From Bacillaceae bacterium (GTDB taxonomy: Bacteria > Bacillota > Bacilli > JACDOE01), in the NCBI GenBank assembly GCA_017656255.1, contig JACDOE010000007.1:1-64000 (forward strand): DNA of 64,000 nucleotides, given 5' to 3'. A program made the translations under genes and the position numbers. Positions 7,711 to 17,282 of the stretch are shown here, one piece after another. Positions within the stretch are counted from its first letter, which is position 1. Every line of letters begins with the position of its first letter. Below the pieces are notes generated by a model. That model was not told the DNA's origin and ran no database searches. It was given only the letters and a program-made list of their open reading frames with translations.

Positions 7711-7774
7711 AGTCGGACCAGAAGAAATGAGCCTTGCTCAATCCGGCTTCTGGCCTCCGACATCTGACATTTGA
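7711..7774 (+). repeat. Heptad-type hairpin upstream of rnpB
   Basis: GTCGGA then CCAGAAG (7712-7724) pair with CTTCTGG and TCCGAC (7747-7761). An inner TGAGC/GCTCA stem stacks on top. The right side continues as heptads cctccga, catctga, catttga. Composition and periodicity resemble the arrays at 7121, 7318 and 56751. Confidence 0.6.
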
Positions 7775-7777
7775 AAA

Positions 7778-8198
7778 TAAGGCATGCGGATAGCCGCTGT
7801 CCGCACCTGTGTGTGGATAGAGGAAAGTCCAGGCTCGCCCGGGCTGAGATGCCCGGAGTGTTCGTGCCTTACGCAAGTAAGGGCAATCCGGTTCCTGCAC
7901 AATTCGGCGGTAACGGGATTGACGGCGGTGAAACCTCCTGTGTCCTGACGGATATGGAGGGAATAGCCCTAAGGTGCCACAGTGACGATGCCTTCGGGAA
8001 ACCGAAGGAGTGGAACGCGGTAAACCCCTCGAGCGAGCAACCCAAATAATGGTAGGGGCACTGTCCGGAGGGAAATGAACCGAAGGACAGAGTGTATGGG
8101 TATGACCATACGCTAGATAGATGGCTATCCCTTTTGTACCAGGCTGGCTGCCGTTATGAGTACAAAAGGACAGAACCTGGCTTACAGCATGCCTTATG
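7778..8198 (+). ncRNA. rnpB: RNase P RNA, class B (Bacillus type)
   Basis: The catalytic RNA of RNase P, which trims tRNA 5' ends. Conserved blocks are visible in order: GAGGAAAGTCC near the 5' end (P4 5' strand region), GAGATGCCCG, AGTGTTCGTGCCT, GTGCCACAGTGACG, GTGGAACGCGGTAAACCCC, CTCGAGCGAG, AACCCAAAT with GGTAGGGG, then CAGAACCTGGCTTACAG (P4 3' strand). The closing P1 helix is GGCATGC (7781-7787) with GCATGCC (8188-8194). The block layout resembles B. subtilis rather than E. coli RNase P RNA. The exact ends are approximate. It sits directly after the tRNA genes whose transcripts it processes. Confidence 0.93.
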
Positions 8199-8226
8199 CC
8201 TGATTTATTTATACAGTACACGAATT

Positions 8227-8254
8227 CCCCCTCTGTAACTAAAGAGGGGGTTTT
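8227..8254. terminator. Bidirectional terminator between rnpB and the ABC operon
   Basis: CCCCCTCT (8227-8234) and AGAGGGGG (8243-8250) form an 8-pair stem followed by TTTT on the plus strand. The minus-strand transporter operon ends at 8277, so the stem may serve both transcripts. Confidence 0.8.
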
Positions 8255-8276
8255 CATTTTATTTGTCTTAAATCCA

Positions 8277-9122
8277 TCAATCCCGTTGTTTCAAAAGGTG
8301 TTTTTCCAGCGATACGACTGCCTGATACATGAAGGTGGCGCATATGGCAATAATAAAAAGACTGACATAAACAAGCGTGAAATTGAACACCTGAAATCCG
8401 TAAATAATCAAATAGCCGAGGCCGAATTTGGAAACCAGAAATTCCCCGACGATGATGCCAACCCAGGCCAGCCCGACATTAACTTTCAGCGTTGAAATGA
8501 TCGTTGGAAATGACGCCGGGAAAATGACTTTCTGGAAAATCTGGCTTTTACTCGCACCGAACGTACGGGCCAGTTTGATGTAGTTGGGGTCCACTTCGCG
8601 AAAGCTGGTGTAGACGACAATCGTTGTGATGATGACGGAAATGGCGACTCCCATGGCGATGATCGCGCCGTATCCGCCCCCGAATGCCACGATGAATATG
8701 GGACCCAGTGCCACCTTGGGCATCCCGTTAAGTACAACCAGATACGGATCGACCACATCGGAAACAAAGCGGGACCACCAGATCCCGACGGCAGCGAGGG
8801 TACCGAACAACGTCCCCAGAAAAAATCCGAGTATGGTTTCCAGAAGTGTGGCGGTAATATGCACCGTTAATTCGCCGCCAAGCAACATGGATACAAACAG
8901 GGACCAGATTTCAGAAGGACTGCTAAAAAGAAGCTGGTTAATCCACTGTTTATGAGACGCAGTTTCCCACAGCAGTAAAAAGGCAAATAACAAAAAAATC
9001 TGGGTGAGCCTGACCAGAATTCTGTTTATCCGGTATTTTTTTAAATAAGCAGCATGTATGGAAGATTCCGCCCCCCGGGTCAAATACTTTTCAAACAATC
9101 CCGTTTTGGCCGTCTTATTCAT
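8277..9122 (-). CDS. SsuC/TauC/ThiX-like ABC transporter permease
   Basis: 281-residue inner-membrane permease with about six membrane segments. It has the binding-protein-dependent transport motif (EAA loop) near LARTFGASKSQIFQKVIFPA (about residues 183-202). This family moves sulphonates, nitrate, bicarbonate or thiamine precursors, and the sequence does not decide between them. It is last in a three-gene minus-strand operon and starts inside the end of the ATPase gene (8-base overlap). The set resembles B. subtilis YtlA-YtlC-YtlD, whose substrate is unsettled. Confidence 0.87.
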   Translation of the reverse strand: MNKTAKTGLFEKYLTRGAESSIHAAYLKKYRINRILVRLTQIFLLFAFLLLWETASHKQWINQLLFSSPSEIWSLFVSMLLGGELTVHITATLLETILGFFLGTLFGTLAAVGIWWSRFVSDVVDPYLVVLNGMPKVALGPIFIVAFGGGYGAIIAMGVAISVIITTIVVYTSFREVDPNYIKLARTFGASKSQIFQKVIFPASFPTIISTLKVNVGLAWVGIIVGEFLVSKFGLGYLIIYGFQVFNFTLVYVSLFIIAICATFMYQAVVSLEKHLLKQRD

Positions 9123-9891
9123 CCCGGTTCATCACCTTCCAGATGTTTTGAAAGTAATTTTGAAACTCCGGTAAATCCCTTGAGTAAAAAGGCAGGGGAT
9201 CACGTAAAGCGGAAGGGATGTGTATTTCAGATTTGATTTGCCCCGGACGGCCGGTGAGTATCAGAATCCGGTCTGACATGGCAATAGCTTCAGAGATATC
9301 ATGGGTGACGAGGATTGCCGTTTTCTTATGTTTACGCAGGGTTTTCACAACCAGGTCTTCCAGCCTTAGCCTCGTTGTAAAGTCCAGGGCTGAAAAAGGT
9401 TCATCCAGCAGTAAAATGTCCGGCCTGGTTGCCAGTGTTCTGGTCAGGGCGACACGTTGCCTCATGCCACCCGATAACTGGCCGGGGTAATAGTTGCGAT
9501 AATCGGACAATCCCATTTCATCGAGAAGTTTAAGGGCATATTCCCGATTTGCGTCATTGATCTGCCTTTGAATTTCCAGCCCGAGCAAAATATTTTGTTC
9601 AATGGTCCGCCAGTTTAAAAGGTAATCCTGCTGCAACATATAGCCGATCTTTCTTGAAGGAGATGTGACCGGTTTCTGTTCAATCAGAACGGTTCCTCCG
9701 GTTGGTTTGATTAATCCGGCAAGCAGGGACAGAATGGTACTTTTTCCGCAGCCGCTGGGCCCGAGCAGCGTGACGAATTCGCCTCGAAAAACGTGAAAAT
9801 TGATGTTCTCCAGTGCGGTGGTTTCACCGTCCAGTGTGACGTATGTTTTGCCAACCTGTTCAAATTGAATGAAAGGCTCCCGGTCGGTCAC
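9115..9891 (-). CDS. SsuB/TauB-like ABC transporter ATPase
   Basis: 258 residues, single ABC domain: Walker A GPSGCGKST (about residues 45-53), Q-loop MLQQDYLL, signature LSGGMRQR, Walker B ILLLDEPFSALD, switch histidine in LVTHD. It supplies energy to the adjacent permease and is closest in style to the nitrate/sulphonate/taurine importers. Gene order binding protein, ATPase, permease is typical of this class. It lies 18 bases downstream of the binding-protein gene, and its 3' end overlaps the permease start. Confidence 0.9.
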   Translation of the reverse strand: MTDREPFIQFEQVGKTYVTLDGETTALENINFHVFRGEFVTLLGPSGCGKSTILSLLAGLIKPTGGTVLIEQKPVTSPSRKIGYMLQQDYLLNWRTIEQNILLGLEIQRQINDANREYALKLLDEMGLSDYRNYYPGQLSGGMRQRVALTRTLATRPDILLLDEPFSALDFTTRLRLEDLVVKTLRKHKKTAILVTHDISEAIAMSDRILILTGRPGQIKSEIHIPSALRDPLPFYSRDLPEFQNYFQNIWKVMNRDE

Positions 9892-9909
9892 GGCACGATC
9901 ACCACCCCG

Positions 9910-10923
9910 TTATTGTTTTTCGGCCTGGATCGCTTTTTCCGCAAATTCAGTGTTGACGATCATGTCATAAGGGACTTTTTTGGATAATTCACCGGCATGC
10001 GCCATCACGTTTTCAAGGTTTTGATATTCGTCCTGATCCAGAATGGGATCGGTTGCCCACGAATTTTGATTTTTGTATCGTGTCAACACGGTCACCATGG
10101 TTTTTCGGTCAATTTCCTGAAAATGGGGGGCTATGGCATCAGCTATCTCTTCTATCGTATGATTCTCGACCCATTTTTGCGCACGATAAACTGCGTTTGT
10201 AAACCGCTGAACCACATCGGGATTTTCCTGGATAAAGCTTTTCTTTGTAATGTAGATGGTGTAAGGCAGTTTTCCACTTTCTTCTCCGAAAGAAGCTACC
10301 ACATACCCTTTTCCTTCAAGCTCCAGTTTGGAAGCGATCGGTTCGAACAACTGCGCAAAATCCCCGGTACCTGAAGCGAACGCACTGCCCAGATTTTTGT
10401 AATCGACGTTCTGTATAATTTCAACGTCCTTATGTGGAATCACCCCATTTTGTGACTGTACGTATTCACTGACCATTTGCGGCATGCCACCCTTTCGCTG
10501 TCCGAGCAGCGTTTTTCCTTTCAACATATCCCAGCTGAAATTTTCAATGGGTGTGCGGGAGACCAGGAAAGATCCGTCGGTCTGGGTCAACTGGGCAAAG
10601 TTGATCGCCAGATCTGACGCTCCCTGGTTGGCGACATAGATGGTGGCTTCAGATCCCATCAAGATAATATCGGCGTTGTCGCTAAGGAGAGCGGTCATCG
10701 TTTTGTCACCGCCGAAACCGTTGGTTAATTCAATTTCCAGGCCTTCATCTTGAAAAAATCCCTGTGTCATGGCCACATACTGCGGGGCATAAAAGAGAGA
10801 GTGGGTGACCTCAAATAACCGGATACGCGTGGTTTCTTCCCCTGAATCAGAAGGCGAGCAGGCCGTAACGAATAAAAAGATGAATATTATGGAAAAAATA
10901 AATATTATACGGATGATCCTCAT
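9910..10923 (-). CDS. NMT1/THI5-like substrate-binding lipoprotein
   Basis: 337-residue precursor. A short hydrophobic signal ends at lipobox VTAC (Cys about residue 22). The mature part has the SsuA/THI5-like fold signature: FYAPQYVAMTQGFFQDEGL (about residues 45-63), then GGDKTMTALLSDNADI. The family binds sulphonates, nitrate or pyrimidine thiamine precursors. No TPP riboswitch is visible upstream, so a thiamine-precursor role has no regulatory support. First gene of the operon. The ribosome site before ATG 10923 is weak (AAAGGGGG 13 bases away), so the start has some doubt. Confidence 0.85.
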   Translation of the reverse strand: MRIIRIIFIFSIIFIFLFVTACSPSDSGEETTRIRLFEVTHSLFYAPQYVAMTQGFFQDEGLEIELTNGFGGDKTMTALLSDNADIILMGSEATIYVANQGASDLAINFAQLTQTDGSFLVSRTPIENFSWDMLKGKTLLGQRKGGMPQMVSEYVQSQNGVIPHKDVEIIQNVDYKNLGSAFASGTGDFAQLFEPIASKLELEGKGYVVASFGEESGKLPYTIYITKKSFIQENPDVVQRFTNAVYRAQKWVENHTIEEIADAIAPHFQEIDRKTMVTVLTRYKNQNSWATDPILDQDEYQNLENVMAHAGELSKKVPYDMIVNTEFAEKAIQAEKQ

Positions 10924-11056
10924 CTTATCGTTTCATCCCCCTTTCGAGCGTTTTGCAGGTTTTACGTCGGGATATTTTATGATACAGTAGCCCATATGGT
11001 TCACATTTTCGGGTCATAAATTTTTCACAAAATCAACCTGCGGTTTTATAGCCATA

Positions 11057-11065
11057 TGTTATAAT
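11057..11065 (+). promoter_or_regulatory. Extended -10 promoter of the hem operon
   Basis: TGTTATAAT is a TGn-extended -10 element with no good -35 at 17 bases. It lies about 105 bases before hemA. The long leader holds a direct repeat AAGAAGATCAAC (11114-11125, 11130-11141). No riboswitch was recognised. Confidence 0.55.
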
Positions 11066-11169
11066 GTTAGATGGTAAAGGACTAATCGTTAATTTTTCTT
11101 ATTTTTCCAGGGGAAAGAAGATCAACTAAAAGAAGATCAACAAGTTGTCCGGATAGGGGTGGTTTCACA

Positions 11170-12555
11170 ATGAATATCCTGTCAATTGGAATAAACCATA
11201 AAACAGCCCCGGTCGAAATTCGTGAACGGTTCGTGTTTCAACAGGAACGGATGTCTGAAGCACTCAAAACCCTGCATCAAACCAAAAGTATCCAGGAGTG
11301 TGTGATTTTGAGCACATGCAACCGGATGGAGATTTATGCAGTGGTGGATCAGCTTAACACCGGAAGGCATTATATTAAAAGTTTTCTGTCCAATTGGTTC
11401 GGGATGAACAAAGCGGATTTTACGGATTACCTGTATATTCGTGAAGATGATGATGCGGTCGATCACCTGTTCCATGTCATCTGTGGCCTTGACTCCATGG
11501 TACTCGGTGAAACGCAGATTCTCGGCCAGGTGCGTGATGCGTTCCTTTTTGCACAGGAACAGGGGACAACCAGTAATATTTTCAATTCGTTGTTCAAGCA
11601 AGCGGTAACCCTTGCCAAGAAAGCACAGACGGAAACGAATATCGGGGAAAATGCGGTTTCCGTCAGTTACGCGGCGGTTGAACTGGCGAAGAAAGTGTTC
11701 GGGTCTTTCAAAAAGAAATCGGTACTCATCATTGGTGCGGGCAAAATGAGTGAGTTGACCGCCAGACACCTTCATGCCAACGGTGTCGGCTCAGTTACCG
11801 TGGCCAATCGGACTTATGAGCGGGCTTCAAGGCTGGCCGAACAGTTTGACGGTAACGCCTGCACAATGGACCAGTTAGAGGAAGCTCTTCGACATACAGA
11901 TATTTTGATCAGTTCCACCGGTTCCGAGGATTATGTCCTGACCCGGTCCGATATGGATACGATCATGAAAGTCAGGGGAGATCGTCCGCTGTTTATGATC
12001 GATATTGCTGTGCCGCGGGATCTGGATCCGGCTATTAATGATCTCGATAATGTCTATCTCTATGATATCGATGACCTTGAGGGAATTGTAGATGCCAATC
12101 TGCAGGAACGGGCACGGGAAGCTGAGAAAATCGAGGTCATGATCGGTGAAGAACTGGTGGCATTTAAAAACTGGCTACAAACACTGGGTGTGGTTCCGCT
12201 GATTACGTCACTACGTGAAAAAGCCATGAATATCCAGGCTGAAGCAGTCAAAAACATTGAAAACAAACTCCCGGATCTGACGGAAAAAGAGAAACGAATC
12301 ATTCGAAAATATACCCGAAGCATGATCAACCAGCTGATGCATGATCCGATTGTATCCGTCAAGGAACTGGCCAGTGAGGCCGACCGGGATGACAAACTGG
12401 AATTGTTTACCCGTATCTTCGGCCTGGAAGAGCTGGTTGAGGAGAAAAAGAAGGAAGAAGAAAAAAAACAGGAAGCGTCTTCAACAAGTAGGGTGAAGGA
12501 AGACAATACCCGTCGTTCTAACCAATTATCCCCTTATGAAGTACCGGTCCGGTAA
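11170..12555 (+). CDS. hemA: Glutamyl-tRNA reductase
   Basis: 461 residues. It reduces glutamyl-tRNA to glutamate-1-semialdehyde, the committed step of C5-pathway haem synthesis. Visible motifs: GINHKTAPVEIRE at the N-terminus, catalytic Cys in STCNRMEIY (about residue 50), GLDSMVLGETQILGQV (about 100-115), the NADPH Rossmann motif IGAGKMSELTARHL (about 188-201) and a C-terminal helical dimerisation domain. An added lysine/glutamate-rich tail occupies roughly the last 35 residues. ATG 11170 follows AGGGGTGG. First gene of hemAXCDB-EHY. Confidence 0.96.
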   Translation: MNILSIGINHKTAPVEIRERFVFQQERMSEALKTLHQTKSIQECVILSTCNRMEIYAVVDQLNTGRHYIKSFLSNWFGMNKADFTDYLYIREDDDAVDHLFHVICGLDSMVLGETQILGQVRDAFLFAQEQGTTSNIFNSLFKQAVTLAKKAQTETNIGENAVSVSYAAVELAKKVFGSFKKKSVLIIGAGKMSELTARHLHANGVGSVTVANRTYERASRLAEQFDGNACTMDQLEEALRHTDILISSTGSEDYVLTRSDMDTIMKVRGDRPLFMIDIAVPRDLDPAINDLDNVYLYDIDDLEGIVDANLQERAREAEKIEVMIGEELVAFKNWLQTLGVVPLITSLREKAMNIQAEAVKNIENKLPDLTEKEKRIIRKYTRSMINQLMHDPIVSVKELASEADRDDKLELFTRIFGLEELVEEKKKEEEKKQEASSTSRVKEDNTRRSNQLSPYEVPVR

Positions 12556-12591
12556 TATGATCTGGCTTCCTGAAAGGAAGGGGAACTGCTG

Positions 12592-13422
12592 ATGATAATG
12601 GGGCAAAGCTGGATGCTTCATGCCATAATTTATCTCTACACCCTGAGCATTCTTTTCTACTTTTCAGATTTTCTAAACAGCAACCGGCAGGCTAATCGTT
12701 TAGCCTTCTGGTTGCTTGCTGCTGTTTGGGCGATGCAAACCACCTTTTTTGTCAATCGGATGATGGTAGAATCTTATTTTCCTGTCGTTACATTATTCGA
12801 GTCTCTCTTTTTTTATTCGTGGGTGCTGGTTACCCTGTCACTGGTGATCAATTACTTTTTTAAAATTGATTTTTTTGTGTTTTTTACAAACTTGATCGGT
12901 TTTGCTATGCTGGCGCTCAATTTGTTTACAAACCCGGATGCGCCGCCCCGTGTCTCGGAACTGTTAATATCCGACCTTCTGGTCATTCACATCACACTTG
13001 CTTTTTTAGGTTACGGGGCCTTCTCCCTTTCTTTTATTTTTTCGGTGATGTATCTGATTCAGCACCGGTTGCTGAAGGAGAAAAAGTGGAACCACAAACT
13101 GCGCAGGCTTCCGAGTCTGTCTCAACTGGATCTTTATTCTTATCGTCTCAATATGCTTGGGGTTCCGGTTCTTCTCGTCTCAATCATCCTGGGATTTATC
13201 TGGGCGTATCTGAAATTGGACAGGATATGGATGTTCTGGCTGGATCCCAAGGTGTTACTCTCCATTGTCGTCCTGCTTGTCTTTTCCTTATATTTATATC
13301 AGCGCGTTGTGAAGAAACAGCAGGGGTTACGCCTCGTCTTCTGGAACGTCGGGGCCTTTATGATCATGATTATCAATTTCCTCATTTCCGATTCTGTTTC
13401 TTCTTTTCACCGCTGGTTCTAA
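12592..13422 (+). CDS. hemX: HemX, cytochrome c assembly (CcsA/CcmC-like) membrane protein
   Basis: 276 residues, about eight membrane spans. It belongs to the CcsA/CcmC-like family, with tryptophan- and histidine-containing segments such as HITLAFLGYGAFSLSFIF. In B. subtilis HemX lowers the cellular amount of HemA. Its position immediately after hemA is conserved. The start at 12592 has AAGGAAGGGG 8 bases upstream; ATG 12598 is an alternative. Confidence 0.9.
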   Translation: MIMGQSWMLHAIIYLYTLSILFYFSDFLNSNRQANRLAFWLLAAVWAMQTTFFVNRMMVESYFPVVTLFESLFFYSWVLVTLSLVINYFFKIDFFVFFTNLIGFAMLALNLFTNPDAPPRVSELLISDLLVIHITLAFLGYGAFSLSFIFSVMYLIQHRLLKEKKWNHKLRRLPSLSQLDLYSYRLNMLGVPVLLVSIILGFIWAYLKLDRIWMFWLDPKVLLSIVVLLVFSLYLYQRVVKKQQGLRLVFWNVGAFMIMIINFLISDSVSSFHRWF

Positions 13423-13449
13423 ACTTCAAACCCTGAGGGGGATTCGTTC

Positions 13450-14394
13450 ATGAAAAAAATAGTCATTGGATCAAGACAGAGTGAGCTGGCGATGACCCAG
13501 ACCCGCTGGGTGATCGACCGGTTGCAGAAACTGGCGCCTGATTATGAGTTTGAGGTTAAGAAAATCGTAACCAAAGGGGATCGTATTCTGGATGTCACCC
13601 TGTCCAAAGTAGGAGGCAAAGGCCTGTTTGTCAAGGAAATTGAGCAGGCTATGCTGGACGGGGAAATCGACATGGCGGTTCACAGTATGAAAGATATGCC
13701 CGCAGAACTTCCGGACGGGCTGGTGATCGGTTCGGTTCCGGAGCGGGTTGATCCGCGGGATGTGCTGATATCCAAAACAGGTGCAACACTGGATCAGTTG
13801 CCGGAAGGTGCGATTATCGGTACCAGTAGCCTGCGTAGAGGGGCGCAGATGAAAGCCTACCGACCTGATTTTCAGATCAAGCCGGTACGGGGGAATGTCG
13901 GTACCCGCCTGCGAAAGCTGGAGGAGGAAGACTACGATGCCATTATACTGGCGGCAGCCGGCATGGAACGGCTCAACTGGGATGAAAAGGTCATCACGCA
14001 GTACCTGCCGGTGGAAATCAGCCTTCCTGCAGTCGGACAGGGGGCGCTGGCCGTGGAGTGTCGCGAAGATGACCATACGCTGCTGGAACTTCTGGCGCAA
14101 TTGAATCATCCGCTCACGCAACTTACGGTTGAAGCTGAAAGGGCCTTTCTACATACCCTTGAAGGGGGATGTCAGGTCCCGATCGGTGCCTATGCCACTC
14201 TATCCGGAGATCCGACCGGGGATTATCAGATTCATCTGACAGGATTTGTTGCTTCTCCGGACGGCAGTGAATTGCTAAAAGAGAGCATGACCGGAAGAGA
14301 ACCCGGCAAATTGGGGAAAGACCTGGCCGCCAGTCTGGCGGAAAAAGGAGCAGAGCATATCCTGGAGCGTTTCAGGGAGGAACAGAATCAATGA
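13450..14394 (+). CDS. hemC: Porphobilinogen deaminase (hydroxymethylbilane synthase)
   Basis: 314 residues. It polymerises four porphobilinogen molecules to hydroxymethylbilane. Motifs: [16 protein letters not shown] at the N-terminus, [33 protein letters not shown], and the dipyrromethane-carrying Cys in [11 protein letters not shown] (about residue 241). Full family length. The stop overlaps the hemD start (ATGA). Confidence 0.96.
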   Translation: MKKIVIGSRQSELAMTQTRWVIDRLQKLAPDYEFEVKKIVTKGDRILDVTLSKVGGKGLFVKEIEQAMLDGEIDMAVHSMKDMPAELPDGLVIGSVPERVDPRDVLISKTGATLDQLPEGAIIGTSSLRRGAQMKAYRPDFQIKPVRGNVGTRLRKLEEEDYDAIILAAAGMERLNWDEKVITQYLPVEISLPAVGQGALAVECREDDHTLLELLAQLNHPLTQLTVEAERAFLHTLEGGCQVPIGAYATLSGDPTGDYQIHLTGFVASPDGSELLKESMTGREPGKLGKDLAASLAEKGAEHILERFREEQNQ

Positions 14395-15179
14395 AGCTGC
14401 CCCTGGACGGCAAACGGATCCTGATAACCAGGGCTCCGCATCAGGCGGATGAACTGGCGGCGCTTATCCGGCAAAAAGGGGGCGAACCGGTCTCCGTTCC
14501 GTTGATTAAAACCATATCACCGGCCGACCCGGATACGCAGAAAGCGCTGACGACAACGCTGAGCCTGCTGGATCAGTTTGACTGGATCATTTTTACCAGC
14601 ACCAATGCCGTCAACTTTTTTTTCGAACATCTGGGAAAACGGGGTAAGACTCCTGCGGACATAAGTCATTTACGTACAGCAGTTGTAGGTCCTAAAACAG
14701 CCCAACTGTTACGAGAAAAAGGGCTGTCCGTCGATGTGATGCCGGAACAATATGATGCCGAAGGGTTGCTTCAGGCACTTGAGCAAACACTGAAACCGGG
14801 AGCACGGGTGCTTTTCCCGAGAGCAAAGCAGGTTCGCAGGCTGTTACCGGAATCGTTGAAAGAAAAGGGAGTTGATCTGACGGAAGTCGTCATTTATGAA
14901 ACCGTTCCGGCCATGGAGTACAGGGAGACGTTGCACAGGTTGATCCGGAACCGGGAAGTGGATGCCATAACGTTTACCAGTTCATCCACGGTTAAACATT
15001 TTGTATCGTTTCTCGAAGGGTATAACCGGGAAACGTACCTGAAGGGCATTCGTCTAGTCAGTATCGGTCCTGTTACTGCGAAAACAGCGGAAAAACTCGG
15101 GGTTAAAATAGATGCCTTTGCCCGTACTTATACCATGCAGGGGCTGGTTGAAGCTCTCTGCCAGTTATACAAATCATGA
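14391..15179 (+). CDS. hemD: Uroporphyrinogen-III synthase
   Basis: 262 residues. It cyclises hydroxymethylbilane with inversion of ring D. Sequence is weakly conserved across the family, but [17 protein letters not shown] at the N-terminus, [16 protein letters not shown], and [16 protein letters not shown] are the expected landmarks of the two Rossmann-like lobes. It overlaps hemC by four bases, and position between hemC and hemB confirms identity. Confidence 0.93.
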   Translation: MKLPLDGKRILITRAPHQADELAALIRQKGGEPVSVPLIKTISPADPDTQKALTTTLSLLDQFDWIIFTSTNAVNFFFEHLGKRGKTPADISHLRTAVVGPKTAQLLREKGLSVDVMPEQYDAEGLLQALEQTLKPGARVLFPRAKQVRRLLPESLKEKGVDLTEVVIYETVPAMEYRETLHRLIRNREVDAITFTSSSTVKHFVSFLEGYNRETYLKGIRLVSIGPVTAKTAEKLGVKIDAFARTYTMQGLVEALCQLYKS

Positions 15180-15209
15180 TGGGATCCCACCAAAAGGAGG
15201 CGGTTTAAG

Positions 15210-16190
15210 TTGGAACTCCGTTTTGAGAGGTTACGCAGGTTGAGACGATCGACAGCGATGCGGAATCTGGTGAGAGAAACGCATCTTCATGTTCATGACT
15301 TGATTTATCCCATTTTTGTCGCCGAAGGACAGGATATCAAGAAAGAGGTTTCATCGATGCCCGGAGTCTACAACCTGTCCCTGGACAGGCTGGAACCGGA
15401 AATTAATGAGATTCTGGATCTGGGCATCCAGGCGGTGATTCTGTTTGGTGTTCCCGGGCACAAGGATCCGGTGGGAACCGGAGCTTATGACGCCGAGGGG
15501 ATTGTACAGAAAGCCACCCGCAAAATTAAGGAGATGGCACCGGATCTACTTGTGATTGCGGATACTTGCCTGTGTGAGTACACCGACCACGGGCACTGCG
15601 GCGTGATTCATGATCGGGAGGTGGTCAATGATCCGTCACTGGAACTGCTGGTGAAAACAGCTGTCTCGCAGGCAGAAGCAGGTGCAGACATTATCGCTCC
15701 TTCCAATATGATGGACGGTTTTGTGGCGGCCATCCGCAAAGGGCTCGATGATGCCGGATACACAGAGGTTCCGATCATGTCCTATGCCGTGAAATATGCG
15801 TCGGCGTTTTACGGACCTTTCCGTGAAGCAGCCGGTTCTGCCCCGCAGTTCGGAGATCGCAAAACCTACCAGATGGATCCGGCCAATGTGCGTGAAGCCA
15901 TTCGCGAGGCGGAAGCGGATGTGAAACAGGGAGCCGATATGTTGATGGTTAAGCCGGCGATGGCTTATATGGACGTGATCCGTGCAGTGAAGGAACATTT
16001 TTCGCTGCCGCTCGCCGCTTACAATGTCAGCGGAGAATATGCCATGATTAAAGCGGCTGCTGCCAGGGGATGGGTTGATGAGAAAGGGATTGTCATGGAG
16101 ATGCTGACCGGCCTCAAACGGGCAGGCGCCGACATCATCATCACCTATCACGCCAAAGACGTTGCCCGCTGGCTCAGGGAAGAGAGATAA
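15210..16190 (+). CDS. hemB: Delta-aminolevulinic acid dehydratase (porphobilinogen synthase)
   Basis: 326 residues. It condenses two aminolevulinates to porphobilinogen. The zinc site [14 protein letters not shown] (about residues 117-130) keeps all three cysteines, so this is a zinc enzyme. Schiff-base lysines lie in [14 protein letters not shown] and [13 protein letters not shown] 15210 is chosen because AAAAGGAGG precedes it by about 9 bases and the protein then begins [12 protein letters not shown] as in relatives. Confidence 0.95.
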   Translation: MELRFERLRRLRRSTAMRNLVRETHLHVHDLIYPIFVAEGQDIKKEVSSMPGVYNLSLDRLEPEINEILDLGIQAVILFGVPGHKDPVGTGAYDAEGIVQKATRKIKEMAPDLLVIADTCLCEYTDHGHCGVIHDREVVNDPSLELLVKTAVSQAEAGADIIAPSNMMDGFVAAIRKGLDDAGYTEVPIMSYAVKYASAFYGPFREAAGSAPQFGDRKTYQMDPANVREAIREAEADVKQGADMLMVKPAMAYMDVIRAVKEHFSLPLAAYNVSGEYAMIKAAAARGWVDEKGIVMEMLTGLKRAGADIIITYHAKDVARWLREER

Positions 16191-16223
16191 ACCTTAAAAA
16201 ACATAATAAGTGAGGTTCTGGAT

Positions 16224-17255
16224 ATGAAAAATGATCGTTTTCTTCGTGCATGCAGACAGGAAAAAACAGATACGGTCCCGGTCTGGTATATGCGTCAGGC
16301 GGGACGCTACCAGCCGGAATATCGCGAGATCAGAAAAAAATACAGTTTGATTGAAATCACGACTATTCCCGATGTCTGTGCAGAAGTTACCATGTTGCCG
16401 GTGCAACAGCTGGGAGTGGATGCGGCTATTCTTTTTTCCGACATCATGGTACCGGTAGGCGCCATCGGCCTTCCTTTTGAAATTAAAAGCGGTGTGGGGC
16501 CGGTGATTGAAACGCCGATTCGCACACTCGACGACGTCAACCGGTTGCATGACTTTGATATGGAACAGGATCTCGGGTACGTCGTGGAAACGATCCAGAT
16601 TTTAAACCGGGAACTGGATGTGCCGCTCATCGGTTTTTCCGGGGCGCCGTTTACCCTGGCCAGTTACATGGTGGAAGGTGGTCCTTCCCGCAATCATCTG
16701 AAAACCAAGGCGATGATGTATCGGGCTCCTGAAGTGTGGGAAGCCTTAATGGCACGACTGGAAAAAACGATTGTTCATTATCTGGAAGGCCAGGTGAAAG
16801 CGGGGGCTCAGGCACTGCAGATTTTTGACAGCTGGGTGGGAACGCTGAGTCCTCTGGATTACAAGCGTTATGTTCTTCCTGCGGTGAAACGGATTTTTGC
16901 AGGCATTCAGCATCTGGATGTCCCCAAGATTTATTTTGGGGTTGGAACGGGTGAATTGTTAACCCAATTTCCGGAAACCGGTGCTGATGTGATCGGTATT
17001 GACTGGCGTGTTCCCCTGAGTGAAGCCGGAAAACGAGTCGGCGATAACGTGGCGATACAGGGCAATCTCGATCCGGCAGTCCTTTTGGCACCCTGGCCGG
17101 AAATCGAACAGCGGGCGAAAACAATTATCGATCAGGGAAAACAGCACCCCGGACATATCTTTAATCTGGGACACGGTGTTTTTCCGGATGTGGAAGTGGA
17201 TACGCTTCGCCGCCTGACAGAATTTATCCATGAATATGGTCGGACCTCCCTTTAA
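16224..17255 (+). CDS. hemE: Uroporphyrinogen decarboxylase
   Basis: 343 residues. It removes four carboxyl groups from uroporphyrinogen III to give coproporphyrinogen III. Signature VWYMRQAGRYQPEYR (about residues 19-33) and FSDIMVPVGAIG, then GFSGAPFTLASYMVEGG. It lies 33 bases after hemB in the same direction, so the B. subtilis hemEHY block is joined to hemAXCDB here. Confidence 0.95.
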   Translation: MKNDRFLRACRQEKTDTVPVWYMRQAGRYQPEYREIRKKYSLIEITTIPDVCAEVTMLPVQQLGVDAAILFSDIMVPVGAIGLPFEIKSGVGPVIETPIRTLDDVNRLHDFDMEQDLGYVVETIQILNRELDVPLIGFSGAPFTLASYMVEGGPSRNHLKTKAMMYRAPEVWEALMARLEKTIVHYLEGQVKAGAQALQIFDSWVGTLSPLDYKRYVLPAVKRIFAGIQHLDVPKIYFGVGTGELLTQFPETGADVIGIDWRVPLSEAGKRVGDNVAIQGNLDPAVLLAPWPEIEQRAKTIIDQGKQHPGHIFNLGHGVFPDVEVDTLRRLTEFIHEYGRTSL

Positions 17256-17282
17256 TTGTGGCCCGATAAGGAGGATTCAAAC

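Noticed and set aside
7771-8049. 92-codon frame and an opposing minus-strand frame (7709-8257)
   Set aside because: Both lie on the RNase P RNA gene.
10924-11056. TPP or other riboswitch before the THI5-like importer
   Set aside because: No TPP aptamer core or other known riboswitch core could be found on either strand in the intergenic region.
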